This document shows positions 50,420-63,085 of a stretch of DNA of 64,000 nt, one piece after another. Made by a program: the position numbers and the translations under genes. Each line of letters opens with the position of its first letter. Within the stretch, counting starts at the first letter, position 1. The notes beneath the pieces are model-generated. The model did no database searches. It saw only the letters and a list, made by a program, of their open reading frames with translations, and was not told the origin of the DNA. The DNA is from Osedax fenrisi (taxonomy: Eukaryota > Annelida > Polychaeta > Sabellida > Siboglinidae), in assembly GCA_964019155.1 (NCBI GenBank), contig OZ025241.1:92387723-92451722 (forward strand), given 5' to 3'.

Positions 50420-51088
50420 TTAATTTTTAATTTTTTTTTGTATCTCAATGAGTTGATTTTTTATTTTTTTTTTATATGAATTTTTGTTTTTTATAATTTG
50501 GATATCTCCATTTAGATTATTCCATAACTTAGGTCCCATGGTTAGGATACTATTTATTAGTTGACTTTTTTTTGTATAAGGTATTTTGTAGATAGGTGAT
50601 TTCCTTAATTTATTTTTATTTTTATTTTCGTGTTTTTTATGTATGTTATAAATATTTTGTGGTAGATTATTATTGTGATGGTCATGCATGTATATTAGCG
50701 TGTTATATTTTATTAAACTATTGAGTTTTAATATATTATTCCTTTCAAATAGCAAATTTGTATGTTCTCTGAAATATTTGGTTTTGTTTATTATTCTTAT
50801 GATTTTTTTTTGTGTGAGAATTAAATTTGTAAGATTACTTTTATAAATATTACCCCATATTATATTTCCATACATTATGTGTGGCAGGAATAGGCTGTTA
50901 TATATGATAATCATTGGTTTTGTCTTAATGTATTTTGATAATCTGCTTATTGAGTAAAGTATTTTCGATAATTTATTATTAAGATTAAATATATGATTTT
51001 TAAAGTTTATATCTTTAAAGTCAATTATTATTCCTAGATATTTATATTCTATATAAAAAAGTGTTGTTGTCGAAAAAACTTTTGTATC
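50420..51088 (-). CDS. 5'-truncated LINE ORF2 C-terminal fragment
   Basis: Open frame of about 222 codons from 51088 (after an in-frame stop) to 50420. Motifs: YKYLGIIIDFKDINFKNHI (thumb), SKILYSISRLSKYIKTKPM, MYGNIIWGNIYKSN (WG motif), KKIIRIINKTKYFREHTN and the C-terminal MGPKLWNNLN. It lacks the catalytic palm. The family differs from the two LINEs at 25-29 kb. No stops in the remaining frame. Confidence 0.85.
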   Translation of the reverse strand, partial: DTKVFSTTTLFYIEYKYLGIIIDFKDINFKNHIFNLNNKLSKILYSISRLSKYIKTKPMIIIYNSLFLPHIMYGNIIWGNIYKSNLTNLILTQKKIIRIINKTKYFREHTNLLFERNNILKLNSLIKYNTLIYMHDHHNNNLPQNIYNIHKKHENKNKNKLRKSPIYKIPYTKKSQLINSILTMGPKLWNNLNGDIQIIKNKNSYKKKIKNQLIEIQKKIKN

Positions 51089-52466
51089 TTAAAAGTTACT
51101 GATTTTATTTCATTATCAAATGATTTCCATAGATTAAATTATCTATTATAAATTATATTTGAAATTTTATTATATTAACCATTTATTACATTTAATTATT
51201 TTCATTTACCCAACTTCATAAACTTCTTTCAAAAATTCTTCCATTTTTTAATTATTTATTAATATAGAAAAAAAAATTTATATAATTTCCTATCCTGATG
51301 ATGATTAATAATTATATCTAATTTTAATAAATTTATATTATTTATATATTTTATATAATAATTGTAATAAATTTGATTGTAAAATAATAATTAAAAATAA
51401 ATTAAATATTATGATAATTTGGAATAAATCAATTTTCTGAGTTAACCAATTCATATATAAAATTAGTGTATATACATATTATTATTTTTAATAAATAGAC
51501 TAATCGAATGTAATTGGTTTATGTGATTATTCAGATTATAGTTATAATTAGATATTATATAAATTTGTTATAGATTAATGGCCAGAAACACATAAGAACG
51601 ATGTACATGGTTAACATAGGATATTTATATTTTACTAAAAGTATGCTAACTTTTGAAATTTATATAATAATAAATAAATTGTGTTTTATCTTGTAGATTT
51701 ACTATATAGATATAAGTACAATTTGAGATTGTATGAAAAAATGAAAAAATTAAAAAAAAATATTTATAAATTTGGTTTAAATTTAAGGATATATATATTT
51801 TTATATTTTATTTAGATAGATAAATAGATATTTTATTTATTACAAACAAAAAATAATATTAAATAGTACAATAAGACACGAAACATTCAAAAATAGATCA
51901 TTTTTAAATATATTTTTTTTTGGAATATTCATAGATATTAAAATAGATAACATTGAATTATACATGCCTTGGGGAGTGTGCCTTGGGCGATCTACAGGAA
52001 TCGAGTATGACTTATTAACCACAATGAGACTAATTAGACTAAAGGCTTATAAAGCCCATATGTGATAGGTCAAGACCTAATTTTATGTCATCATTCTGAA
52101 TAATATAATGTGTATTAAATTATATTATGATTTTAATATAATCATATTGATATCATTGATATAAAACGAGTTTTGCATTGATTTGTATATACTATTAAAA
52201 TATGTACTACTGGACCATGATACAATAAAACACTCATGTAACATATAAATTTCACAAAATATGAGTTATCAGACGTCCTGTATTTAGTAATATTTGATGT
52301 TTACTAAAATTTCTTTGGTATTATATTTATCTATGTATGCTACCCCTTGTAATAAATATAAATATAATCTGTGTGTTTACATTATTTCATAATTATAATG
52401 AATGAATTATTAAAATAACTAAAGAAATACTCCTATAAGAACTGAGTATTTATATATATGTATATA

Positions 52467-52992
52467 CAGTAGAAGCTCGGTAACTCAACATGCCGATAAC
52501 TCAACATTGCCGATAACTCAACATCCAACAAATATTTGGTTGGATTCGTATCTTTTACATGTTAACAAAAACCCTATTACTCAACAAATATAACCTAACA
52601 TACATATAACTCAACATCGTTTTTATAATCCTAGCCTATACATTACATGTAAATATACATCCGATAACTCAACATCTATGAAAAATCAAAATATCACAAA
52701 CATATGTTGTTGGATTCGTATCTTTTACATGTAATAAAACTACATTGCTCAATAAATATAATTCAACATACATTATTCAACATGGTTTTATTTAATAATA
52801 CATGGATATAAATATATAAACGTAAAAATACAATTACAATTATCATATTATAATACGAGTACTATTTTGAATGCATTTATGTGAACAAACCATTAATTAA
52901 GTCATTAATTTATACATCCGATAACTCAACATACTCGCTAACTCAACATGAAAACTACGTCCCGTCAATGTTGAGTTATCGAGCTTTGACTG
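52467..52992. mobile_element. pogo/Tigger-type MITE (526 bp), TA flanks
   Basis: Left CAGTAGAAGCTCGGTAACTC and right inward CAGTCAAAGCTCGATAACTC, bordered by TA at 52465-52466 and 52993-52994. CCGATAACTCAACAT repeats several times inside, and TGGATTCGTATCTTTTACATG occurs twice (about 52540 and 52711; interrupted here). It has the same general plan as the element at 11144 but a different family. Confidence 0.92.
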
Positions 52993-55013
52993 TATATATA
53001 TTTGTTATATATACACTAGAAAAATTAAAATAATATATAACCAATAAGAAGTTAAATATTTTTTTAATACATGTAGGTAGAGAATAATAATTTTATAATA
53101 AAATGAATTTAAAAATGACTTAATTAAGTTTAATTACTATTAGTAATAATTTGAAAATGCCATAAGTTATAGATGACTTATATCATAATAATATTTAATA
53201 TTAAGGGCCGGCGAAACATGAATATTTAAATGGTGAGGATAGGAGATTTTTTAATAACTAAAATATGATAAATTCTGAAATAAATAAGAGATTGACTAAA
53301 TTTGATTAAGTCTTATTTTACATTACATTTTAAATTACATTTTGATCTATATTAGATATATATTAAGTTATAGAATTATATAACGATGATAATGAGATCT
53401 ACAAAACACTAATTTTAAAATAGTTTTAAATTAAACATGAATTTCCAGTAAATAAGATGTACTTTTAGCGCATACTTAAAATATATGAAGATTTATTATT
53501 ATGATTATTTTGTATAGATACACATACATCAAATAGATCAAAAGTTATGGATGTGCAAATAATCAAAATTAAATTTAAAAATAAAGAGCAGTAATATCAG
53601 TTTAACAAAAGAAATTATAAATATTTTACTATCATTTTAATGTATTTATAAGGTTGTATTTATAAATTCTTATTTATGACACTTATATCATTTTAAAGAT
53701 AATATATTACATTTACTTATTTTTATATATTATCATTTTAAATCAAAAATATATTTATTTTAAAAAGAATCGGCTTTAAAAAAAATTGATAACATAATAT
53801 TTTTCTTGATTTATAGTGGTAAAGAATCTTTACCAAAGATCCCCTTAAATAATATTAATTATCAATGATTACTAATCATTGCCAATTACCAATGATTACT
53901 AATCATTTATTAGTCAAAAATATAAAATAGTTAAAATGTTCAAATTTAATTTGTTTTGGCCAAATTTAAATTAAATATACAACAATAATTATCATTTAAT
54001 TCTAATTGTATCAATAAATAACTAGCAATTATTTTTTATAAATTATTTAAAATGTGATAACACAAAATTAGTTATACTTCTATATAATATTAAAGAATTT
54101 ATTTATAAGTTTTATTTTTGTATATTGAAACATAACAAAAATACCAGAATAATACTTTAAAGAAGTTTTAAGAAAAATATTTAGTTATTAACTCTTATTA
54201 AATCAATATTAAAAAAATAAATAAACAAATAATTAAATCTAATCAAAAATTTAATTAATTAAAATGAAAAATATCATTATAAATTAACAATTAGATGAGA
54301 GATTATGCTCTATGCACTTTTAATTGTAAAGGAGAGGGAAAAATATATGTTATACAACACTAACTGTAAAAATATAAATGTTTTTACTTAATTTATCTTT
54401 TTATTTATCTTCCCAAGTATACAACTAATAGCTTATGACCCACATATACCCAGGGTTAAGATATCTAGGTTTTTAATATGATCTCAGTGTGCAATTTATC
54501 CTTGGTCAAATAATAACATATCATAAATATACACATTTTTTCTATATAATAATCTTGGTTTAATATACGTATTTTTCTATACAATTAACTGAGTTAAACA
54601 CCTCTTTTTCAAAAATATTAATTAGGCTACATATAACTATTTTTACCATATTATTATAACTATTTTTACCTTTGTTTCCCATATCTATTATGCTTATAAT
54701 TCTATATATATTAAAATTATCAGAAAAGTGTTTGACTTATTAATAATACAATTTTAATAGTAACCCTAATGTTTAATCAATGTTCAATATTGAGCAATTA
54801 GTTAAACATGATTTCCAATTATAGATTTCAAAATTATCAATATAATTATGATTATAAGTGTTACTTGAATGAGATTATTATGATTTTTAAAAAGCAATAA
54901 GTTTTATTTAATCAAAATTAGATTTTTACATAATAACTTTATTTATTAAATTCTGAATATTTATTTAAAATTAAATTAAAATAATAATGGATAGTTAATT
55001 AGTACTAATTAGG

Positions 55014-55270
55014 GATGTAAATGTTGCCGAGCTTTTGATGCCGAGCCGAGACTATTGGTTTTTGATGCCGAGCCGAGACTTTCATTTAAGGAGAAAAAAC
55101 GAGCCCATGCCGATCCGAGACTCTAGCTAAACGAGCCCGAGCCGAACCGAGACTTTAGCTAAACGAGCCCAAGCCGAGCCGATACTTTAGTCAAGCGAGC
55201 CGATACTCTAGTCAAACGATCCCGAGCCGAGATGAGACTCTTACAAAATATAATCGAGCCGAAATGATGC
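55014..55270. repeat. CGAGCC minisatellite next to hAT-like end
   Basis: Irregular tandem copies of CGAGCCGAGACTYTAGCTAAA. The block starts tTAGGGATGTAAATGTTGCC, which looks like a hAT-type terminus (TAGGGATGTAAA). No matching opposite end was found nearby. GC-rich island in AT-rich DNA. Confidence 0.75.
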
Positions 55271-57320
55271 TTTTTGGAAGTTATATTTTAATCATAATTT
55301 TTATATATTTATCCATATTTTTAATGTTGATGTAGATTATGTGTTCTCTGTACTCTCAGACTTGAATATGGCTTTATTAATTTCGCGAGGTATGTTGGTG
55401 TCTTGTGATGATATGCAAAATGTGTAGTTACCAGTAATTTATAAATAATGTGGAAATTAATTGATAGTAGGTGTTGTTGTCGCATCAGTTCAGTTATTCT
55501 GATCGTATATTGATCTCGGTGTTAATTTATATATTACTCGAATGACGATCGAATTATTTTATTTTATGTCATTAACTGATAATGAGGTAAATTAATTAAA
55601 AGTATGTTACAAATTGTAACTTACAATAGTCCAATAAAGATTTGATTTAGCAATTTACATGTATTACAATTTATATTTGTTTTAATAATTCTAATATTAT
55701 ACAATTGATAATTGGCTGATTTGACTTTTTGTGTTTATGAACATATTAGATTCTTATCAATTAGCACTCCTGGTAGTTATTTATGATACTTATCTGATAG
55801 TTTGTATTGTAATGAAATTATTTTCGTTTATACAAATATACAATAATAATATAATATACAAAACAATGAGTCTGGTAATTACAATGATTCTGGTAAAATT
55901 CAGTTAACTGACACTGAAACTATATTGAACTTATGAAAACTGAGACTAACACTTGAATGATGCCTTTAATAAGCATGAGTTAATAGCAATGCATTTTATA
56001 GAGACTGAGACTGCATCGATGCTTTAGGTAACCCATAAATATAAACATATAACAATTATAATTTTGGAATTTTAATCTAGGTTATTAATGTGTACATTTT
56101 GTGATATTAGGAAAAGATGCCTACTCGCTATTTGCATTAGTAAATTTTTGTAATACAGAATATATATTGTTAGTGGTATCTTCAATTATATTTCAGTGAT
56201 TTCAAAGATATTATATATATATTTTTTGTAAAAATAAAAATAATTATATTTTATAATTTGTATTTCTATATAATTATGTTATTGAAATTTTATTAAAAAA
56301 ATGAATTTATTTATAAATTCAGTTTTAATTGGATGATGTATTTATATTGACAATATATTATAATTTTAATATAATCTTATTGAAATAATTAATTTAAAAA
56401 GAAGTGTTTGCATTTAATTGTATATTAGTTTAAAATATGTACTAATAGACCAATATGTGCAATACTCATAAAATACCTACTCAAATTAGTTACAAATGTC
56501 ACCAAATATTCTTTAGAAGTCGTTCTATCCTTGCTATAATTAAGATCCTACAAACACTTGTTATATGTGTAATCATATTATTTTTATGATTTATTAAACT
56601 ATTTCTATTCTTACAAATATAGTATATTAATTACATAATTTAATTATAATGAACTTCACATATCTATACAGAAACAATAACTTATAATACTGAAATTACT
56701 ACAAAATATTAGGTTATATTTTATAATTTAACAAATTTTGAAAAATATTATAAATTTATTTTATTGTCATACATACATATATATATATATATATACTATT
56801 TGAACTTAGATTACAATTGTTATTATTATTCGAACTTGTATATTCTAGTACATAATTTATATTAAGGACAGAAGACACACATATTTTTGAAATACATATA
56901 TTATTTATTTAAAAAAATATTATATAAAAATCAGACAATTAAGGGGTGGCACCAGTTATCAATTTTTACATGGTGAACATAGGAGATGTATGATTTACTA
57001 AAAGCACCATAATTCTAGAAAAACATAAAATACTAACCTACTCTTTTTTTGATCTTGTATATTATATTTATAACTAAATCTATAACTACAATTTATAATT
57101 TTAAAATGATATATGATGTTATTAAATATAAGTGTCATATAAAGAAGCAGGATAAAATCTGTAAAGCTGCATCTACCTAGAGGCAGGTTATGTACTAAAC
57201 TGGTTCATAATAGATAATTTTATACAAATATTGAGCGCAAGAATTTGAATGAACTAGATAACATTATTTATTGAATAACAAAATTGATTATTGGAGCTCC
57301 TCATTAAAGTTTAATATTGA

Positions 57321-57360
57321 AGAGATTTTAATATAGAGGAGATTTTAATATAGAGGAGAT
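57321..57360. repeat. Short tandem gaggagattttaatata
   Basis: About two and a half copies of a 17 bp unit (gaggagattttaatata). No further structure. Confidence 0.8.
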
Positions 57361-58725
57361 ATGAGATAATTTGAAATTAAGATTTATCACATTAAAAATT
57401 TTGTTTATATATTTAATCATAGTTTGAATTATATATTTGTCTATAAGATAAAATGTGTCTAGTATATTTTCTAGGAATATCCAGTAAATTTAAAAAAAAA
57501 TTATTTAATTTTAATTTGAAAACGTCTATAATAATAATATAACGTCTATAATAATATCTATAATAAAATATAAAATTATATATCTATATATATTTAATAA
57601 CAATAATTGTATTAGTGTAATATTACAAGACATTTTTAAGAAAAAAATTAATTAATATAATTTATGTACAAAATATGAGAAATTTTAAATTTGAAAAAAA
57701 AAGTTTATGAAATATTTTTTTTTAGATTCTTAATCGACTGGATTAATAATAGGATTACTTAAATTATTGCAATCATTCAAAATGTTCTTAACAATATTTC
57801 AGATCTTATCATCAAAGAAATATGAAACAATATTTTTTACAACATTTTAATAATAAAATATTATATTAATAGTGTATAATCATTATTTTGAATTAATAGT
57901 TAGAACTATTTTAAAATTATGTATTTATAATGTAATTGAAACGTTAATTCAATATATGCAATAGTAGTATTTTTCCTATAATAAAATATTTACAAGTATT
58001 TTTCAAGCTCGGGAACAAGTCGACTGCCTATACATAAATTATACTATAGTGGCAGAGATACTATAAACATTAAATGATAACTTCACTATCAATATCTGTA
58101 AATACTGAACTGGCTTATGTGTGCTCCCTTGTAAATATGTTTATTTTTATAGTTTCTATTATAATATAAATTAATCATTACTTCATTATGTTTTACATAT
58201 CCTATTTGTCTTTATTATATACTATATATTTTGATATACATTTTAAAATTGTAAAAAACTAATATGTTTTGTAACTAATAACTCTTGTATTTTTTTAAAA
58301 CTTATTTTGTATCTTTGAAGATCCATAATTTTAGAACTATAGTTCTAGGTATAGACAATTAAACTATATGAAACTAAATATATTAAACTATATGAGACCA
58401 TCATAATTTATTTATATTATGATACTCTTCAGATATAAGAAATAACTTAAAATATAATACCTGATTACACATAATATATTGTAATATTTATGGACATTTC
58501 TGGAATATTTATTATTTATAAATTAGTGATATGTATATAATATACTAATATACATAAAAACATATTTATTATTTTATGTATTTCTAAAGTTACCATGCTT
58601 TTAGTAAATAATAATTATAGATACATTTCCTATGTTCACCATGTAAATAAATCCCTTTTTCGCCAGTCTATAATTAATCATATTTTTATATAACTATATA
58701 TATTTTAAAATATATTATGTATCTT

Positions 58726-58727
<2 letters not shown>

Positions 58728-58778
<51 letters not shown>

Positions 58779-58925
58779 GTATATATATGTATACACATAC
58801 ATACATACATACATATATACATATATACATACATACATGCATGCATACATACATACATACATACATACATACATACATACATACATACATACATACATAC
58901 ATGCATACATGCATACATGCATAAC
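58728..58925. repeat. (AT)n followed by (ATAC)n
   Basis: About 45 bp of TA dinucleotides, then about 130 bp of CATA tetranucleotides with occasional TGCA variants. Open frames on both strands across it are repeat translation only. Confidence 0.96.
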
Positions 58926-59039
58926 ATTTATCTGTATTTGCAATATATATATAATATTATATTTATATGTATAGATTATATTAAAAATAATAATATAACT
59001 TAATATTCTAAATTGCTAATATATTCACAGTAGTACTGC

Positions 59040-59200
59040 GCAGTGATTAAGTACGCCTAGTTAGCTGATAATAATTAGTGCCATTTAATAATGGCTACCG
59101 GCGCGTTGAAGACATGTCTATAATCACGGTGTGTGACGCTAATGAAGGGTTGCGGTTGAGGTCACCCAGCGGTCGATGCATCATTACACACATACACTAC
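59040..59200. other. GC-richer block of unknown nature
   Basis: Contains CCGGCGCG and several CpG. A 63-codon frame crosses it, but the peptide resembles nothing I know and runs into a simple repeat. No splice-site pair stands out. Confidence 0.3.
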
Positions 59201-59257
59201 GTTTATACAACATATCACATACATACAATAGTGACATACACATTCACATACGCCCAT

Positions 59258-59306
<49 letters not shown>

Positions 59307-59870
59307 ATTATATTACACATTATATGCGTATATGTTAGCTATGATATAGAAAATGAAGAGACGAATTTAGAGTGTGTATACTTATAAATTTATATTTTTC
59401 ATCATTAGTCATCATTAATAGTAATAGTGTGAATATAGTGATTATTTAGCACTTCTAACATTGCTAATTTATTATCATCTGATTCAATCAGTTTATCCTG
59501 TGTATTCTATTTAATCTTATTTCTATAGAAATGGGTATACCCAGTATATATGTATATATTTATATATATAGCCTGGAATTGCATATGTGTATAATGTAGA
59601 TAATAATGTTTATGGTGATAGTTATTATTAAACACTACAAATACGGACATATAGCTAGACCACTGATAGATACACAACTAATGGTTACTGATAGTTAGGT
59701 TACATTGATGATACATGTAATAATACATGACAATCAGCAGAAGGGGGAGGAGGAGAATGGGGTATATATATTTATAGTATATTATATTGTATCAATACAC
59801 TCCATGAAGCATCATCTGAACTAAATCAGGTTATAATATTCTGTATTAATAATTGTATATATGAAATGTA

Positions 59871-60829
59871 AGGTAAAGTCTCCGATTACCGACCTATCAA
59901 TGATTATTTGTAATAACTTATTCAATATTAAATATATTTATTTGAAATTTTGAAAGTAATGTAATATTATGGCAATGAATAATGGGGCTATTTTAAATTT
60001 TTTATATAATTATATTTACAAGAATAAACAGGGGTGTAGGTAATTGGATACATGTGCCTAATACTGACCCCCTTCTCCTATTACCAAACCCCTAAAATAA
60101 TCGTGGTATAAATAATTGTAGTATTATAATATCCAATAAAAATAGTAAATATACATAAATATAATTAATTATAACATGAACGCAATTTATTTTTTATTGA
60201 ATTTGTGTTTTAATAGTAATATTAAATTTAAATTTAAACTTTATAGTAATTATGTTAAAATAGTATATTATTATTTAATATTTATTTAATAATCAGTATG
60301 TATATATTCAAGTGGAATCATGATCCTAAATATATATCAATGATACACAAAAAACTTACATATTTCAATATATTTCGACATATTTTAAAGTAAAATACAG
60401 ATCTATTTTGATTTTATATATAATAAATCACATGGGGTAGGTATTAGGGTAATTTAGGGGGTCGGTAATAGGAAAATCATATGGGTTGCTATAAGTAAGA
60501 TATATTGGTTAATAGTTATTAAAAATAAATTATTTTTATAAAAGTTATAAACATTTTATTGATCTACAATATTATGCACAAAATTAAGTGTTCCTTTAAT
60601 TAATAAAGTATTTACAATGATTTCAAAAAAGTTATTATTCAAATATTGAAAAAGTAAAAACAGAATATTACATTTTATCAAATAACAATTGTAGGATTAA
60701 ATATTTTTTAAAGCAAAATACTTACTCACATTCATCATTAAATTACTAACAGTTCATATATATATATATATATATATTTGATATCTCTTATAGTTACTGA
60801 GAGGGGGTCGGTAATCTGAGACTTTCCTC
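59871..60829. mobile_element. MITE with AGGWAAAGTCTC termini (~960 bp)
   Basis: Left AGGTAAAGTCTCCGATTACC followed by GACC; right inward AGGAAAGTCTCAGATTACCG followed by ACCCCCTC. TA borders the left end and is found just outside the right end. Inside, TACTGACCCCCTTCTCCTA and TAGGGGGTCGGTAATAGGA at 60060-60090 and 60456-60474 are a second inverted pair resembling the termini, so the element has nested inverted repeats. Non-coding interior. Confidence 0.8.
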
Positions 60830-61338
60830 TAGTAGTTAAATATTTTTTAATGTGAATTGTATTCTATGTATGCAGGTATTATTAAGATATATAGGATATA
60901 TAATACATATCATGATATATAATCTCTTGTATGCAAAATTGCACCCTCAACCTGTGTTGTGAATATATTAGTATGTCTGTAATACCAAACATAATAAATT
61001 AATATATAAAATAAAATTATTTATCAGTTACGTGTAAATATATGCATATCATCAATCAAATATGTTACTAATAGGTTATATCATATCAAATATATTATTT
61101 TTGCATAAAATTCCAAAGAATAATATATATATATATATATATATTTGTGTGAGTATGCATAAAATAATATATTTAAAATACATTTACTTACATTTAATAT
61201 ATTTTTTATTTTAATTACTGATATATATTATGTTATATTTTATTTATGATTTATAATAATTAATAAAAATCATCATCTATAATAGGATACCTACCAACAT
61301 TACTATTATCACCACCACCCTAACTTTACCAGTATATT

Positions 61339-61380
<42 letters not shown>

Positions 61381-61518
61381 CATATCATCATCACAATCAT
61401 CATATCATTGTTATTCCCATAATAACACAATATAAGTGTTACACTATAGTGTTCTCTAAATTAATGGTCTTCATTATCGCTATAAAGTCGGATTATCATC
61501 GTAGTATTATCGTAGTAT

Positions 61519-61545
61519 TATCAGGGAGGTATTATCTCCCTGATA
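61519..61545. repeat. 10 bp stem-loop
   Basis: tatcagggag (61519-61528), loop gtattat, ctccctgata (61536-61545): a perfect stem. No poly-T follows and this is eukaryotic DNA, so it is not a bacterial terminator. Confidence 0.8.
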
Positions 61546-61566
61546 TTATGCTGAGGACATGATAAA

Positions 61567-61648
61567 GTGACAGATACGGTGAGGAAGAGGAGGTGGAGGG
61601 TGATGAATATGATGAGGAATATGAGGAGGAGGAGGATGAGGATAGTGG
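61567..61648 (+). repeat. GAGGAA-type purine tract, possibly acidic coding
   Basis: Polypurine stretch of GAG, GAA, GAT and GTG. One frame reads YGEEEEVEGDEYDEEYEEEE then DEDSGTYTI and a stop, preceded by gacag like an acceptor. Another frame is open too. It may be a low-complexity repeat or an acidic terminal exon of an unseen gene. Confidence 0.4.
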
Positions 61649-61758
61649 GACATATACTATATAGAGTATATATACATCCCTCTACCAATCATCCAATCCC
61701 TCTATCTGTAATAAAATTACGCTCACTCCTGCTAAATTAGTTTATCTGCACATGTTTC

Positions 61759-61805
<47 letters not shown>

Positions 61806-62110
61806 TTCCGTGCCAACTTAATATTATTTGTATGATGTAGATTCGCATAAACAAGTTGTTTGTTCGTGCAAATTTGTCTATGATAAATTACACACATACA
61901 CATTCATATACGAATATATACAATATATACATGCATACATACATCAATATGTGTACATCGTATTAATATAATATCGACTACATTTAATTAATGTGAAACT
62001 CAAAGTTATGTTGTTTTAAAATAATGAAGTTCGAAAATTAAATATTCTTATGATAAGAATTTTATTTATATAAACGTATGCGTACAAATGTGATTCTATT
62101 TTTAAAATAT

Positions 62111-62147
<37 letters not shown>

Positions 62148-62329
62148 ATATAATAATCAATTTATATAATAGTGTGCTTTATATATATACTTTTTATATT
62201 AAAATTACTGTGTTTACTTCAGTTGGTATCAAGTGTAAAAACTAAGAGTTGTATTTTCTGAATCAAAATAATATGTTTAATAGATTATAATGATTAATGT
62301 TTACGATATCGTGTGTTAAGATACCTACT

Positions 62330-62364
<35 letters not shown>

Positions 62365-62524
62365 CATATATACTTATCTAATATATATATATAGGTCATA
62401 CAAATAGATAATCGTAAATATGGTAACGCTAAGGTTTGTTATGCAATATATTATTGTTATTATTTCACTTTGTATTCGTTAACGATATCATCGGATTAAA
62501 TTAGCGACCTCCCTGTGTCTATGA

Positions 62525-62582
62525 AACTCGAGATACGTCGAGAACTCGCGATATAACTTGCGAGAAAGTTCGAGAAATCTCG
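62525..62582. repeat. Cluster of CGAGA motifs
   Basis: CTCGAGA, GTCGAGAACTCGCG, TTGCGAGAAAG, TTCGAGAAATCTCG: six or so CGAGA cores in both orientations within 58 bp, forming alternative short hairpins. Could be a transcription-factor cluster or a transposon remnant. Confidence 0.5.
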
Positions 62583-62952
62583 TTGATCACGTTAAAAGAC
62601 TGTAAATACAATATAGAAATTTTCTATCAGATACCCAATAGCTATTGAGTTTAATCTATTAGTCCATGAAGAAATTATATGCCTGCTCGATGTGTTTCAG
62701 ATATACGTACCTAATTAATAGTATATAATCACTCCACTCGTTACCTATCTCTCTCAAACTCTCATGAATGCCTAGACTCACTACTGGTGCACTGTGCACA
62801 TATATAATGGTAAACCATATATAATTCGTATTCATTAGTTTACGTTATAACGTTATATAATATATTATACACTATATATAGTGTACTTTTCATCATATCA
62901 CGTATACTATACAAGAGTATACTTTCCACGTGTTTAATCATTAATACAATAT

Positions 62953-63085
62953 TATAATGTACAGTGTACAATGTACAATATTGTAAGTGTACATTATATA
63001 ATGTAGATTAAGGATTATGTAAATACCTTATAAGGAAAAGGCTATAGAAAAGTTATACAATGTACACTGTAAATTGTACAGTAGA
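62953..63085. repeat. GTACA palindrome cluster
   Basis: Overlapping tgtacagtgtaca, tgtacaatattgta and, 80 bp on, tacaatgtacactgtaaattgtaca. The two halves are mutually complementary, giving a long imperfect hairpin. Confidence 0.6.

Noticed and set aside
58796..58925. Possible CRISPR-like or structured array
   Set aside because: It is a plain ATAC tetranucleotide repeat with no spacers; the genome is eukaryotic.
59078..59269. 63-codon frame starting in CpG-rich DNA
   Set aside because: No family resemblance, and it runs into a simple repeat; kept only as a GC-richer block.
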